This document shows, piece after piece, positions 37,154 to 47,528 of a stretch of 64,000 bases of DNA. Under the pieces are notes generated by a model, which saw only the letters and a program-made list of their open reading frames with translations, was not told where the DNA came from and ran no database searches. The DNA comes from Hydractinia symbiolongicarpus (lineage: Eukaryota > Cnidaria > Hydrozoa > Anthoathecata > Hydractiniidae). The stretch is taken from the NCBI RefSeq assembly GCF_029227915.1, contig NC_079877.1, positions 25,755,851 to 25,819,850 on the forward strand, given 5' to 3'. How positions within the stretch are numbered: the first letter of the stretch is position 1; each line of letters begins with the position of its first letter. The translations under genes were made by a program, and so were the position numbers.

Positions 37154-40100
37154 ATTTCTCAACTACAGCCCGCCAAATTTAATGTAAACTAGAATTGAAG
37201 AATTTTCGCTAAATAAAATTCCCTCTAATAAAATCATTTCACCTTATCGCCAAATTTTCCACGCCAAGTCGATGTTATGTGGCCATAATCTGACACTTAA
37301 TCATTCTATGTGACGCCATGTCGTCACTCGTTTAATTATAAAATATTCTCTTTTCTTATTTATGTTAGGACACATCCAGACTGTTGTCAGCAATTGGACG
37401 TGCTGTCATGTCTACACTGACAGAAGATGAGGAGCCACAGCATAAAAAGAGTTCTCTTGTTGGTCCTTTGATTAGTAAACTGCCCGTCAATGTACAAGGA
37501 AGAATTTTAAAGTCTGCATCAGAAACTATGGAGAAAGGAAAATGGTGGAATCCATCTGGTAGTAACTCAAAGTAAACTGTTTTTTATTTTTATTTTTGTT
37601 GTTATGTAAAAGAACAAGAAATATTGTCTTCAGAATTGAAGATCAAGGAATAAATCAGCCTTTGTAATTCACGTTGTCACTCGGCAATTCACGTTGTCAC
37701 TCGGCAATTCACGTTGTCACTCGGCAATTCACGTTGTCACTCGGCAATTCACGTTGTCACTCGGCAATTGCTGAGGCGAATACCGACACGTTAACAAAAT
37801 TTTTTGATTCGCGTCGGTAATTTGTGGTTTGTGTTGAAGTTGGATGTAACTTGGAATTACAAAAGTTTCACTCTTATTGCCTCTGTATATGGGAGCATGC
37901 GATCACAAAATAAAATATAAATTACTGACGTGTGAAGTTTACGTAAACCAAGCGAATGTGTTGGCATGTGTTTTTCGACGTTAAATAATTTGAATTAGAA
38001 AGGCTTAAAGTAGTCTGGTGGAAAGTTTTGTTCGAGATTCCATTCCTGTTGATTTTACTAAATGTTAATGTATCACTTCATAAACAGGTTAACAGCTAAC
38101 TCGCAGAAGACCTTGTTCACGCTCATCTCAAGTTGTTTACGTAACCAAGAAGAAAACAAATCCATTTTTTTAAATTCTTTACAGAAGCAACTTCAGTCGT
38201 TGGTAGTAGCTCCTGAAGAAGTGAGAAATTTAAACCTAGTAGGTGATTGCACTAGATACGTCAGTTAGTCTTAATTTCTTTAATGTTTACGTTTAGGAAA
38301 AGCTTGATTTGTCACCTGAAGCAACCAACGCCCTTCTGGATGCGATCCACTTGAGATTAAACTTAGTAAGTTGTGCTTCACGTTATATGTTATTATTATA
38401 TACCCGTAAGCAAAAACAGCCATTGAATAAATAATCGTATTCCACCCGTATTATTCAATGCTTGTGACGTAACAATAGTTTTGACAAAACATTCGTAAAC
38501 GCATGTTTTGATTTTATCCTTTCCGCCTCATTAATTTTTATCGTAATTAACTGTGATTGGTTGTTTCTTAGTGGTCCGTTTTCTGATTGGTCGATTTCTA
38601 AACACGTGAAATGGCGGGAACTTTTTTGTCGAGAAAATTTTTTTTACAAAAACATCAAAACAAAGAAATCGAAACAAAAATGAATCGCTTCGGGGACATA
38701 GATGATGCAAGAATTGAAAAATTAGTAATATTAATTATAACAATCTCTTTTGGGTATATAATAAAACATATATACAATAGGTAAACATAGGTTATTGGAT
38801 TTATTAACCCTCGGTGATATTATATTCAACTCCGCTGCGCGTCGTTGAATATAAATCACCTCGGGTTAATAAATCTCAATAACCTATGTTTACCTATTGT
38901 ATATCTACTTATTATCTCATCTCTCTGCGCCAAAAAAAAAAAACAAACATTTTACATTCTATACATACACAATGATTAGATGTGCCATTATATCCAAGGT
39001 ATGCCATTCTCCTTCTTTGAGATTATTTAAAACAAATGTTCTATGATTATTCAAAACAGGCGTCTTTTGAGATAAAAAAGCGGATAAGTGTCTAAATAAT
39101 TACGATATTCGATGTCAAATATCTAAAAAAAAATTTTGACAGAGCGATTTGCTTACGGGTGGATGATAACATATGGTTTATCCACAAGGAGTAAAGCAAT
39201 ATTTCTCGAGATAACGTGGAGTAAAATTTTCCAAGAATGGATAAATGTGATATTCAACAAGAAAATTTGCCTGCTGTATTTTTTGTTATATAGCAAGTTA
39301 ATTCTTGTTGCATAAATCACTGTTTTCCAGAACACAAAGTTCCCGCCTTTATCATTTTAGAATAATTTAAACCAATCAGGTAATAAATTCGAAACAAAAG
39401 AAATTAATGGTTGAACAATTTCAATAATTGAAATCAACATGACATGGATTAGAAGTAAAAATAAAGCATAGGTTAAATAAATGTACAATTTTGTTACATT
39501 TAATATTAAAGATGGAATATCAAATTTTTTGAAAGGCGTTTTTGTCTACGGGTATTTGAAAACAATGCTATTTGACACCCGTTTTGTTTTATATATTTTA
39601 TCGTTTAGATTGGCATGCTGTTCGATACTATTTTAAAAACTAACACGATACTATTCGATTGGATCGTGTCATTGTTTTATTTGTTGGCGTGTGGTATTAT
39701 ACCTCTGAAGGACTACGATCATAGCAGAAGTTCTATGTGCACTGATCTTACTGACATGATTGTTATCCTTCTTCAAACGGTGCAACAGAATGAAGCGGCC
39801 ACACCCAGTCAACAACAAACGCTACCCAATGATACCCACAAGTTTTCTACTGTTGTTAAAAGATTAAGGGTGGGTTACTCGCATGCTTTTTGTTAATTAG
39901 CTTTTTTGTAATCGCCGAATACTTCAATAAACAGCAACTTAATGTATATTTTATCTATATATATATTTATCTAAAGCATTAGAGGGAATGTTAACTTTCA
40001 CTTGTAAAAATTATCATTTTACGTACGTCGACTACTAGTTTAGAAAAAAAAAATCTTATTCAAAATCACAACCTTGATGCCGTGCACAAAATGTTGCCAA

Positions 40101-43100
40101 TAGGATGTCTAGTAACCCCCCAAAAAACTAGAATACTTTTGAAGTTTTTTCTTCGTTTTAGTTTATAAGAAGTATTTAAGTATCGTTCTCTTGGAATTTT
40201 ATATTCTCTGTTACAGTTCTTAGATTACCCCTCAAATTTGTTTTATCAAAATTTGTCCCGGATAAAATAGGAACACTTAAAAAACAGATTTTTGTTATGA
40301 AATTGAAGATCACAGATTATGTTTGATAATCAACTCTAAATATCCGGGAAAACTCAGGAATTGCGTGTTGTGAAGGGGAAAACACCCAGCGTACAAAGTC
40401 TTAGAAGAGAACTAGCAAAATTATTAAAATCAAAATTGAAAAACTTAGAGATACCTAGAAGTCTATAAAATCCATTTGACGTGCTTGACTTTTAAGAAAT
40501 GCTTAAATTTGTGATTTTTGTGATCTTGTTTTCTAGAAAGAATTATCTAATCGTGCTATAACAGCTACCACTTTACATTGCGAAGAACTTCTTCCGTTGC
40601 ACACACCCCTCTGTGAAATTGTCACCACTGAGCCAATCAGACCGAACGATATAACACAGACCAACAGTTCAACTCCTCTGAATAAAAACAAAACGGAGGA
40701 GAGCACGCCTCAACCTGAATATGTAAGGGATTTATCATTAAATGAAAAGTACTCTCAAAGCATTTGTGGAGGAGGTTTTGCGGGAGGGTTTAAGTTTCTT
40801 TTTTTTTTCTACAGTAGTATAAAAAATCATTCAAGAAATCATCTGCGAATAGTCTAAAATATCTTGCCTTAAATCATAAGGCTGTGTTTGAGCCGTTTCT
40901 TCTCACGTATCTTGCACGAAACACCTTTCACAATTTGTATCTAGTTGTAACAATGTTATTTCCTGGTAGAGTGATAAAATCCTAAAGCAAAATTCGGGTT
41001 ATTTTCCTAAGAATTGTTTTTAACTTGTTTTTCATGAAAAACAAATAGTCTTAAGGTAATTTTGTTTATTTGTTGTAAGTTTTAATTTACTATTTTCCCA
41101 AGCGAATTTTAACGGTAACATTTTGTTATGTAGGGTCTTAAACGTACTGGCATTCAAAAGGTAAGTGCTTGGGAGTTGCTGGAGGACACAAAAAGTCCTA
41201 TTCCGCTTGCGCTGTCCATGTTTGGTGCTGTTCGCATAGAGAAACGCCCATTGCGATACGTAGAAGAATCTATGCGCCTGATTAGTCATACCCATCAACA
41301 TAGGAAACCGATGAGTTATTTTTTAAACGCCAACCCTGAAGAAGAGGAGGACGAAAAAGAGGAAGCTGTTTTAAAAAGCCAACCCTCCACCCCGGTAGCG
41401 CTAGCAGGTATTGTGTGAATCTTTCATTCCGTTATTTTACTGACTGTACCTCTCTAAACTTTATTATTCTCTATCTAGGATTTCCCTTAAATTCGAATCA
41501 ACAATTTTTGCCTTCGGTGAACGAGAACAGTGTTCTCACCAATGACGAACAAATGGACGATGCTACCAAGCTTGCCATGATGAAAAAACAACATCAAGAA
41601 CTTCAACGTCAACGCTCAAACCAGTTAAAACGACAACTTTCCAGAACTAGTCCTCAACCGGAAATGTTGGCGCCAGATAACAAGCAAAAGAAAATGGTAC
41701 AGATGCAGGGCCGAAGTGTGACTGCAGCAGGGTCTTCATTCGCTCAACAGCAGCTTCTCGCGCAACAGCAGCAGCAACAAGCCCAACAGCTGCAGCAGCA
41801 ACAAACGCTGTCACAGCAAGGGCAGCAACCACAGCAGCAACAACAGCAACAACAAACTCTATCGCAGCAAGGACAACAGCCAAACCAACAACTTAAACCA
41901 GCTCAACAATCACTGTTACAACAGCAGCAACAACTTCAACAAAAGCTACAGCTTCAACAACACTTACAACAACAACAGCATCAGTTGCAGTCCCAACAGC
42001 AACAGCAGCTCCAATCACTACAACAGCAACAACAGCAACAACAACAACAACAGCAACAGCAGCCGCAACAACAAACACAGACGCAACAACAAGCACAGAC
42101 GCAACAGTCCCTACAACAGCAGCAACAGCAGCTGAAACAAGTGCAACAACAACAGCAACTTCAACTGCAAAAGATGCAGCAATCAATGATGTCATCAGCC
42201 AACGCACCACCGAATAGGTACAAAGCCAAACCTTTTTTTTGTTTTCTCACTATAAATCCTGTATATGTATATGCAATAAAAAAGGCGGAGGTATGCTGAG
42301 TTTCGCAAGTTTTTGATGTCGTTATTCATAATTTTTATTAGGATAGCTCCAACTGCAACCATGACAAGCAGTGCAACTAACGATTCAGCGAAAACTGCTC
42401 TTCAAAATATGTTAAGACAGAAAACCCCCAACCTTCAGTCCAGTCCGTTATTGCAACTGCAACAGTTTTCTAGACAACAAGCTCCACAGCAACAACAACA
42501 ACAACAGCCAAAGCAGCAGCAGCAGCAGCAGCAACCGCAACAGGCTGATCTGTTTAGTCAACAAAGATTCGCAACGCAACAAGTAGCACCTAACGTAGGT
42601 TCATGTTAAGCAATTTCCATTCTTTGTTACAATCAAGCAATCTTTCAACTGTAATCGTGGTCAGTATAAAAGTCAGGAGCTTTGTATTCTTCTAGGTCAA
42701 CCTAACAGACGTGCAAGTACCTTCAATGAATATGGGTAACCAACAACAAGTCTTAATGAGCCAACAAATGAAAATGACAGGTTACTTAATTGCATGATGT
42801 TTACTTGTACTCAATTGATGCGTTACTATTCGTCACCCTAATGATTGTGGCCAGTTTCTTTTCATTAGTAATGCTTCACAACAGTCTATGTCATCTATCG
42901 TTAGTGTTTTATAATATCTGTAGTTAAAAAAAATTACTGATTTCAATGTTACCAATTCAGTTTAAGTCCTTCTCCAGTTTAACTCCAATAGGTGCTGGAA
43001 AAATACTAAGGCGATTAAGGTATCCAAAAAAAGCCCCAACGTATTCAGCATAGGTTGTCTTTGGTGCACCTACCATTAATTTGCCTTTTGTTATGTGCAA

Positions 43101-44032
43101 AGTAAATCTGATGTGTTACTTTCTATAATAATGGCTAACAGTCGAAAATAGCCAAAGAAGATTATATTAATGTTAGAATTACGAATTATATAGGTCAACA
43201 AATTCAACAACCCAACTTTTCACAATCCCACCCAATGAGGGCGACACAATCCACCTTACGACAACTGTTACACAGTTCCGCCCAAAATCAACAACGTATC
43301 ATACCACCCGAACAGCAATTGATGAGTAGGTGGTTTTGTTGTTTTTCACCCACCAATGCCAGCTTACCAAACCCTTGTACCCTTTCTCCCTACCTAATAA
43401 TTGTGCTCTATTTCTAACATCTTGCGTTTAAATACAGAAACATTACAATGACTTCACCTACAAAACAAAAGCACAAAGCTGATACTAGAGAGGATAATAA
43501 TTTCTAACTATACTTAATTTGAACCTGCTGTCATTTTGATATCAGGAGGAAACTTATTGCAGCAACAGCAACAACAACATATTCAGCAATTGCAAAGACA
43601 ACAACAACAAAAACAACAACAACAACAACAGCAACAAAGAAACCAAACCGCCTTGTATCAACAACAAATGATGATGAAAGGTAGGATTTGCAAAATTATT
43701 TCTACAGACTTCACAACTCGGCTACGAGATTGAAATTGTCCTTAGGATCTTTAATGAAACACTATCAAGCGGGTGAGTTGCTATAACATTTAACTACTTT
43801 GTCAAAAGGTATGGGTATGCAGGGCGGACTGGGCACCATGCAACGTCAACTATCTGTTCCTGAGAATGACTTCCAACAACAACAACAACAAACACAACAA
43901 CAACAGGCTAACATCAACATGTTTCAACGACAATTATCTGGACAATCAAACGAATTTCAACCACAGATGCTCATGCAGCAGTTTCAAGGACAAATCCAGC
44001 AAGGACAGTTTCCTAACCAAGGACCTTTTTAG
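14323..44032 (+). CDS. MED12: Mediator complex subunit 12 (41 exons, about 2237 aa)
   Basis: MED12 is the scaffold of the Mediator CDK8 kinase module (CDK8, cyclin C, MED13) and activates CDK8 through its N-terminal segment. The 41 exons join in frame with GT-AG introns to 6714 coding bases; human MED12 is of similar length (2177 aa). The N-terminus (RPLKKSRLGVPDIYPQ, NVKQGY) and VTARSK, LAGTKPLSQLAKK, VPIFNKK are clear MED12 signatures. The LCEWA motif lies at about residues 503-507, a KVSAWELLE block at about 1633, and the last 500 residues are glutamine-rich, as in vertebrate MED12. Exon coordinates are given in the four following entries. The ATG at 14323 has a good Kozak context; the stop is TAG at 44030-44032. 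Intron 1 (5.6 kb) is filled with nested transposons. One donor (30198) is less certain. Confidence 0.96.
14645..14990. mobile_element. Foldback MITE in MED12 intron 1
   Basis: The left end (AGGGACCTTTGAAAA at 14646) and right end (TTTTCAAAGGCCCCT to 14988) are inverted copies. The similarity continues inward for about 50 bp through CGTTAGCGGGATATC and beyond to a purine-rich GGGAGGGAGGGGGTC segment mirrored by its complement-like counterpart near 14920. No coding sequence is present. The target-site duplication is not clear. Confidence 0.6.
16268..17900. repeat. 53-bp tandem array, split by an insertion
   Basis: The unit contains GATCGCATTTTAAAAG, then TTTATAAACGAAAAGCGGCG, then ATAGAAATG with a T run. 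About nine copies lie at 16268-16767 and about two more at 17787-17900, after the hAT-like element. Variants (TTGATAAACGAAAAGTGGCA, TTTAAAAACGAATAGCGGCA, GGTTTAAAAACGAATAGTGG) recur in the same order about 160 bp apart, so a three-unit block was duplicated. Confidence 0.85.
16768..17786. mobile_element. hAT-like non-autonomous element with 5-bp TSD
   Basis: The left end is CAGGCCTTGTCAGGAA and the right end, read inward, is CAGGCCTCGTCAGGAA: 16-bp inverted repeats with one mismatch. It is flanked by CATTT on both sides (16763-16767, 17787-17791), the duplication of a site in the 53-bp repeat. Subterminal regions contain mirrored GTGCGATC/CGCACG motifs. CAGG ends and short duplications point to the hAT group with 5-bp TSD. 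No transposase is encoded. Confidence 0.75.
23230..23420. repeat. Tandem repeat of about 27-28 bp in MED12 intron 3
   Basis: Copies of AACAAACTGTCAACAAAGAC followed by AGGTTCTA repeat from about 23330 to 23418, with more diverged relatives upstream containing 'tcaacaaagac' and 'caaactgtc'. Spacing is irregular. The repeat lies in the intron between exons 3 and 4. Confidence 0.7.
27207..31719 (+). other. MED12: MED12 exons 10-19, LCEWA domain region
   Basis: Exons: 27207-27358, 27525-27783, 28292-28391, 28505-28632, 28759-28893, 29376-29475, 30005-30198, 30406-30547, 30915-31248, 31363-31719. Exon 14 encodes ILLLCEWATTVKRHGKHRS, the LCEWA motif of this Mediator family. Exon 16 includes SYDVFSHDKYMCTLVARGD, parallel to the human VHDVFSHDAYLCSLISRGD. 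The frame after 30198 would run into a stop about 35 bases later, so a donor is required; CCACA|GTAGGG at 30198 keeps phase 0 with the exon at 30406. Confidence 0.9.
31733..31778 (+). pseudogene. Fragment copy of MED12 exon 20 inside intron 19
   Basis: The 46 bases match exon 20 at 32361-32406 at nearly all positions, including the uninterrupted 'acgacatgtatgaatcctgt' core. There is no splice acceptor directly before it and it lies just after the exon 19 donor (31720). It appears to be a small local duplication that has partly decayed. Confidence 0.8.
33490..33819. mobile_element. TA-flanked MITE with CCGTAATG ends
   Basis: The ends CCGTAATGTTTCAAATAA (left) and, read inward, CCGTAATGCTTCGAATAA (right) are inverted repeats and both are flanked by TA. 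The 330-bp body carries repeated GAATAGACGCCCCC-type segments in the same orientation and has no coding capacity. It lies in MED12 intron 23. Confidence 0.75.
34885..34990. repeat. (ATTC)n microsatellite
   Basis: Imperfect tetranucleotide repeats of ATTC with ATTT interruptions begin 25 bp after the exon 25 donor of MED12. Confidence 0.9.
35888..36020. repeat. (TTCG)n microsatellite
   Basis: More than 30 almost perfect copies of TTCG lie in the short intron between MED12 exons 27 (ends 35876) and 28 (starts 36061). The repeat fills most of this 184-bp intron. It creates open frames of repeated FVRS on one strand and NERT on the other, which are artefacts. Confidence 0.97.
36673..36835. mobile_element. 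pogo/Tigger-like MITE with CAGTGGAATC-type ends
   Basis: The left end CAGTGAAATCTTTCTATCTC and right end, read inward, CAGTGGAATCTCTTATCTCG are inverted repeats. The left flank is TA and the right flank CA, consistent with an aged TA duplication. TCTCTATCTCGAA repeats fill the interior. Such ends are typical of Tc1/mariner superfamily MITEs of the pogo/Tigger type. It lies in MED12 intron 29. Confidence 0.7.
37078..37155. repeat. (AAAT)n microsatellite
   Basis: About 19 uninterrupted copies of AAAT lie in MED12 intron 29. Confidence 0.95.
37665..37770. repeat. 20-bp tandem repeat, about five copies
   Basis: The unit CAATTCACGTTGTCACTCGG repeats without variation, indicating a recent expansion. 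It lies about 95 bp after the exon 30 donor of MED12. Confidence 0.95.
38402..39160. mobile_element. Palindrome-containing DNA element in MED12 intron 32
   Basis: ACCCGTAAGCAAA at 38402-38414 has its inverted copy at 39148-39160. Inside, a 137-bp near-perfect palindrome spans 38769-38905, with arms reading 'acaataggtaaacatagg' and its complement and a GC-rich centre near 38838. A smaller inverted repeat (CATTGAATAAATAAT and ATTATTCAATG) lies at 38422-38460. No target-site duplication was recognised, so the outer limits are tentative. Confidence 0.5.
41134..44032 (+). other. MED12: MED12 exons 35-41, PQL-type and glutamine-rich C-terminus
   Basis: Exons: 41134-41407, 41479-42217, 42342-42594, 42696-42780, 43194-43325, 43546-43680, 43809-44032. 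Exon 35 encodes KVSAWELLEDTKSPIPLALS and RPLRYVEESMRLISHTHQHR, parallel to the human [20 protein letters not shown] region, followed by an acidic run EEEEDEKEE. Exon 36 is a long interrupted glutamine tract. The last acceptor follows 'gtcaaaag', a weak pyrimidine tract, but phase and length agree. The C-terminal part is presumably disordered; in vertebrates this region mediates activator contacts. Confidence 0.88.
41755..42180 (+). repeat. MED12: CAA/CAG repeat coding for the MED12 glutamine tract
   Basis: Mixed CAA and CAG codons with leucine, threonine and proline interruptions encode the main glutamine tract in exon 36. The codons are mixed rather than a pure triplet run, which usually limits slippage. 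Long valine/alanine-rich frames on the opposite strand are shadows of this tract. Confidence 0.95.
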
Positions 44033-44865
44033 GACTTTAGTTCCAAGTCTACAAATTTAGTTTCCCAATTTTTTTCTTCTTTTTTTTCTTTCAATTTTTT
44101 TTGGCAAGCAAGTTTCGTCTTTTTGTTGTAATAAAAACAATAGATCGACCTGAATTAATTTTTTCGCGGAAAGAAATTTTTGCGCCATTTTGTAATTTTT
44201 TTGAACGGATTCTCACAGAACTTCCTGTATAATACACAAAACTAGTCTTGTTTTCACCAAAGTTCAGAAATTACAACCACTTTATCATCAGTGTATATTT
44301 TTGTCAACTCTTGTCTCTTCAACCACAATCATGGATAAAATATGTTTAAAGAAGACAGCTATCTTTAAAGTTCACCACCACAAGTAATTACATAGGCTAT
44401 TTCAACTTGTCATTGTTTAGAAAGGACTTATTTGAAGGACAATTTTTAACCAAATAACTTATGATAAGTTATTTGGTTAAAAATTGTTAAATCGGCTAAT
44501 TGTTTCAGACGCCAGCATGACTATTTTCTCAAAAAATTTTAACCTTTATGGATCTCGACTTACATTATTTCGTTGCACGTGTGTGCAAAAGTAGCGATTT
44601 TGAGCTAGCTGGTTGCAGAGCATTGACGATTAGACCTTTTGGCCATATTTAAAAAATGACAAAAAAGTTGTTTTAATAATTTTGTTCACGGTTGCAGATG
44701 CATATAGTATGCTAGCCTCTTTGTAATATTGAATTTTAAAGTTAATATTTTTTGTACAATATTAAAAATAAAACAAACTTATTTAATATAATGTGCTTAT
44801 TTATATTTTTTGTTCCACTTGGTCGCATGTCGTATTCCTGTAGTTTTTTATATACGCAGTACTGG
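44033..44865 (+). terminator. MED12 3' UTR and convergent intergenic region
   Basis: AATAAA poly(A) signals lie at 44130-44135 and 44767-44772 on the plus strand; the second is about 95 bp before the end of the convergent channel gene's stop codon. Between them is a perfect inverted repeat: 44440-44462 pairs with 44464-44486 over 23 bp around a single base. Use of the distal signal would place the palindrome in the MED12 3' UTR. Confidence 0.55.
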
Positions 44866-46044
44866 TTATTTTCTGGAAAGTGATCTCCTCAAACGTTTGC
44901 TTTCCAACATCCATACGCGTTTCATTCGTTTGAAAGAAATTCTTAATCTACTGGCAAAGCCTAATTCATCCATGTTTTTAATCGTTTCCCATAGCAACAA
45001 AAAGTTCGACACCAAGCAATATACAGGTAATCCCAAAAATATAATACCAGCTACGGAACATGCAGAACCCAAGATTTTACCGAATGTTGTTTTGGGATAA
45101 GTATCACCGTAACCAACTGTGGTAAACGTATTAACACTCCACCACATTGCTTCTGGAATTGATGTTAATAGATTTCCCGGCTTTCCGTCTTCGAAGAAAA
45201 AGGTGAAAGAGGCGACTAATGTGTTTAGTAGAATAACAATGATGACATATAACTGTAAGTCTTTCCAGCTCATATACACGGTGTACAAAAGTGCGCGTAC
45301 ACCACTTGAATACCGCGTTACTTTCAATATGCGAATAACTTGTAGAAGACCTAACACGCGGGCAAATGAAAAATTATTAGTCATGATCTTCTCAAGCACG
45401 ATTTGAATATGAAATGGCAGAAATGTTAAAACGTCTACCAAGCTTGAAAAGGAATTCAAGAATGTATATTTCTTTCTTGATGTTAAAAATCTTACTGTGA
45501 AATCAAAGAAAAACCAATCGTAGCAGACATGATCTATGAAATAAGATACGGAGGCTGACTTTGATTCTGGTACTGATTTTACACATTCCGTTACTAATGA
45601 CAACGTCAACATAACGATGTTTAGTAGTTCGATTACTTTTGCTGAACGAGAAGAAAATGGACGTGTGAATAGGATCCATGCCTTACGTTGTAATCTGTTT
45701 TTAGGCAAGGGTATGTCTCCTCCTAACGAAAACTGGTTAACTTTTTGGGCGGTTAAAACTTTTTCACTGGGTCTTTCAATTTCAAAAAATTTTAACTCTT
45801 CTTCGAATATATTTTCAGGAACAGTAGCTGGTCTTCGTAAAATACCGAACGATTGATAATAGAATAACACTGCATCAAACGCCTGGCGGTTTCTATTAAA
45901 AAAGTATTCCTGTTTGTACTCATCGTAGAAAAACTTACGAGCTTTCAGTGATCCAAGAAGTGTCTGTGGAAACCGTCGCAACGTATTCTCGTATGTTTCA
46001 AAATATAAACCACTAACATTAATCTTTACTCGATTAACAGCCAT
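44866..46044 (-). CDS. Shaker/Kv1-like voltage-gated K+ channel subunit, atypical S4
   Basis: This single-exon gene encodes 392 aa. The N-terminal T1 tetramerisation domain (about 5-95) has the Shaker-family sequences INVSGLYFET and EYFFNRNRQAFDAVL. Six membrane segments follow, with the pore helix and selectivity filter TTVGYGD at 308-314. In S4 the residues at three-residue spacing are R229, G232, Q235, R238, K241, R244, so the positions of Shaker R2 and R3 are not charged. The countercharges are D171 and D181 in S2 and D204 in S3, with F178 at the charge-transfer position. The S6 PVP hinge is PVY (340-342). The C-tail is short and very basic. Intronless Shaker genes are known from cnidarians. 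It probably assembles with other Kv1 subunits and may be a modulatory one; that is inference. The ATG context (CAAACATGG) is good. Confidence 0.93.
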   Translation of the reverse strand: MAVNRVKINVSGLYFETYENTLRRFPQTLLGSLKARKFFYDEYKQEYFFNRNRQAFDAVLFYYQSFGILRRPATVPENIFEEELKFFEIERPSEKVLTAQKVNQFSLGGDIPLPKNRLQRKAWILFTRPFSSRSAKVIELLNIVMLTLSLVTECVKSVPESKSASVSYFIDHVCYDWFFFDFTVRFLTSRKKYTFLNSFSSLVDVLTFLPFHIQIVLEKIMTNNFSFARVLGLLQVIRILKVTRYSSGVRALLYTVYMSWKDLQLYVIIVILLNTLVASFTFFFEDGKPGNLLTSIPEAMWWSVNTFTTVGYGDTYPKTTFGKILGSACSVAGIIFLGLPVYCLVSNFLLLWETIKNMDELGFASRLRISFKRMKRVWMLESKRLRRSLSRK

Positions 46045-46911
46045 GTTTGTTTACGATTTTGTTAATTCGTGATGGCTTTTGTTGTTAGTTTCACGTGTAT
46101 ACTAAAGGAAAGAAAAGAAAATTCGTTGTTTAGAATAAAATAAATACTTTAAACTAAATCTTCTTGTGATTAGAAATAGTGCGGCGAATATATTTCATCT
46201 TCTTTCTTTCCGTGTTAGGTTACGTCACGATCAAAAGAAATATTCGTGTTCGTAAGCTCAAAATTTATTTAAAAACAGATGTTTCATTGGTCTACAAAGT
46301 GCATTATAATATATTTTGTTTCACGATATATGCATGAGAATGTTTGTCATGAACATATTTGCAGAATATAAACAACAAAATTTTCTTTCATCGTAAAGGC
46401 ATAAGTGCCAAAAATAGGTCTGGTAAAGAGGTTGCAAGAATTGAATTGGAGTCATCCTTATTGCGGAAGCAAATTAAATATATCAAAATAATAACGATAA
46501 TAAATATATCTAATAATATCAATTATTATAAAGAACACAATAATATTTTACTGCAAGACAAAGAAAAGAGAAAAAAATGAAATAAAAATAAACGGAAATA
46601 TGAACGCGATATTGCTTTACCATTTTTTTATTTATATATATTTTTGAATATTATACGTTGGATCAACCTTGTTTCCAGACTTTTAAACAAAACTTAATAT
46701 AGAGCGTAACTAATGTATATCTTAACATGAAAGATATTAATAAATCCTTTTAGGACGATTGGAAATGTTGATATTTTCATTCCGTGCAGAATTTTTGCCC
46801 AGAGCAAAAGTTATTTTTGGAATCCTTGCAAAACACACACACCAGGCCAGTTAGAATCAACATTAAGATATTTTTTTAACTATAATTTTGATATGATTCA
46901 ATGACCAAACA

Positions 46912-47114
46912 GCTAATTTACAGACCAAAACGTAAAAATACATTCTGGTCTGTAAACTGAACAAAAATGACACCCTTTTGTTTAAATTTTGACAGAAGTT
47001 AGATTTTGTCCACGCCTATCAGTGTGTTAAGTATAAACGTTTTAAATGCAGTAGAAGCGGAGTTTTTAACAAAAATCTGTTTTATGACTTCATTTTTTTT
47101 CTGGTCTGTAAATT
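46912..47114. mobile_element. Possible MITE with ATTTACAGACCA ends
   Basis: AATTTACAGACCAAAA at about 46915 is mirrored by TCTGGTCTGTAAATT at about 47100-47113, with a third copy of TTCTGGTCTGTAAA at 46945. The interior has no coding content. No duplication of a target site was identified. Confidence 0.35.
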
Positions 47115-47475
47115 GTACAAAATTGTCCGAAGAATAATTAACTGCTGCTTTGGGCAAAATTGATTGTTAAAAAATGTTACCGAGTCAATATTTTGTCACT
47201 TGTTATTGACTTTTTAACAATAGGTGAGTTTTTGAAGGAAAGTTTATTTCAGTAATAACAGCAATACAAAATCTACAGTCTTTTTGATCTGAATCAGAGA
47301 CAACAAGCGTCTCTCTGAAAAAAGCCTCTACCGGGATAATAATAAAGGCACATATAAAAATCGGAGAAAAGTTTAAATTCTTCCAAAATGACAAAAACTT
47401 AGTTTGATGACTTTTGGCTATACGATACACGGTTCTTCGTAACGCATCAGTCAACGTGTATAATAAGTTTCAAAG

Positions 47476-47489
47476 ATAAATAAATAAAA

Positions 47490-47528
<39 letters not shown>
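47476..47528. repeat. (AAAT)n microsatellite
   Basis: About 13 copies of AAAT with one interruption, intergenic. Confidence 0.9.

Larger units (their letters stand above)
32304..40722 (+). other. MED12: MED12 exons 20-34, central part
   Basis: Exons: 32304-32412, 32597-32727, 32913-33029, 33154-33295, 34078-34207, 34653-34859, 35243-35371, 35722-35876, 36061-36156, 36361-36432, 37369-37571, 38088-38220, 38297-38365, 39609-39869, 40537-40722. All junctions keep the frame by direct phase counting. The sequence is alpha-helical and poor in named motifs. Introns in this part carry a MITE (33490-33819, 36673-36835), microsatellites, a 20-bp tandem array (37665-37770) and a palindromic element (38402-39160). 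Confidence 0.88.

Noticed and set aside
41647-42210. Minus-strand valine/alanine-rich frames of 78 and 105 codons
   Set aside because: They are the antisense reading of the MED12 CAA/CAG tract.
44810-45856. Plus-strand frames over the K+ channel gene
   Set aside because: They are shadows of the 392-aa minus-strand channel, which has clear T1 and pore motifs.
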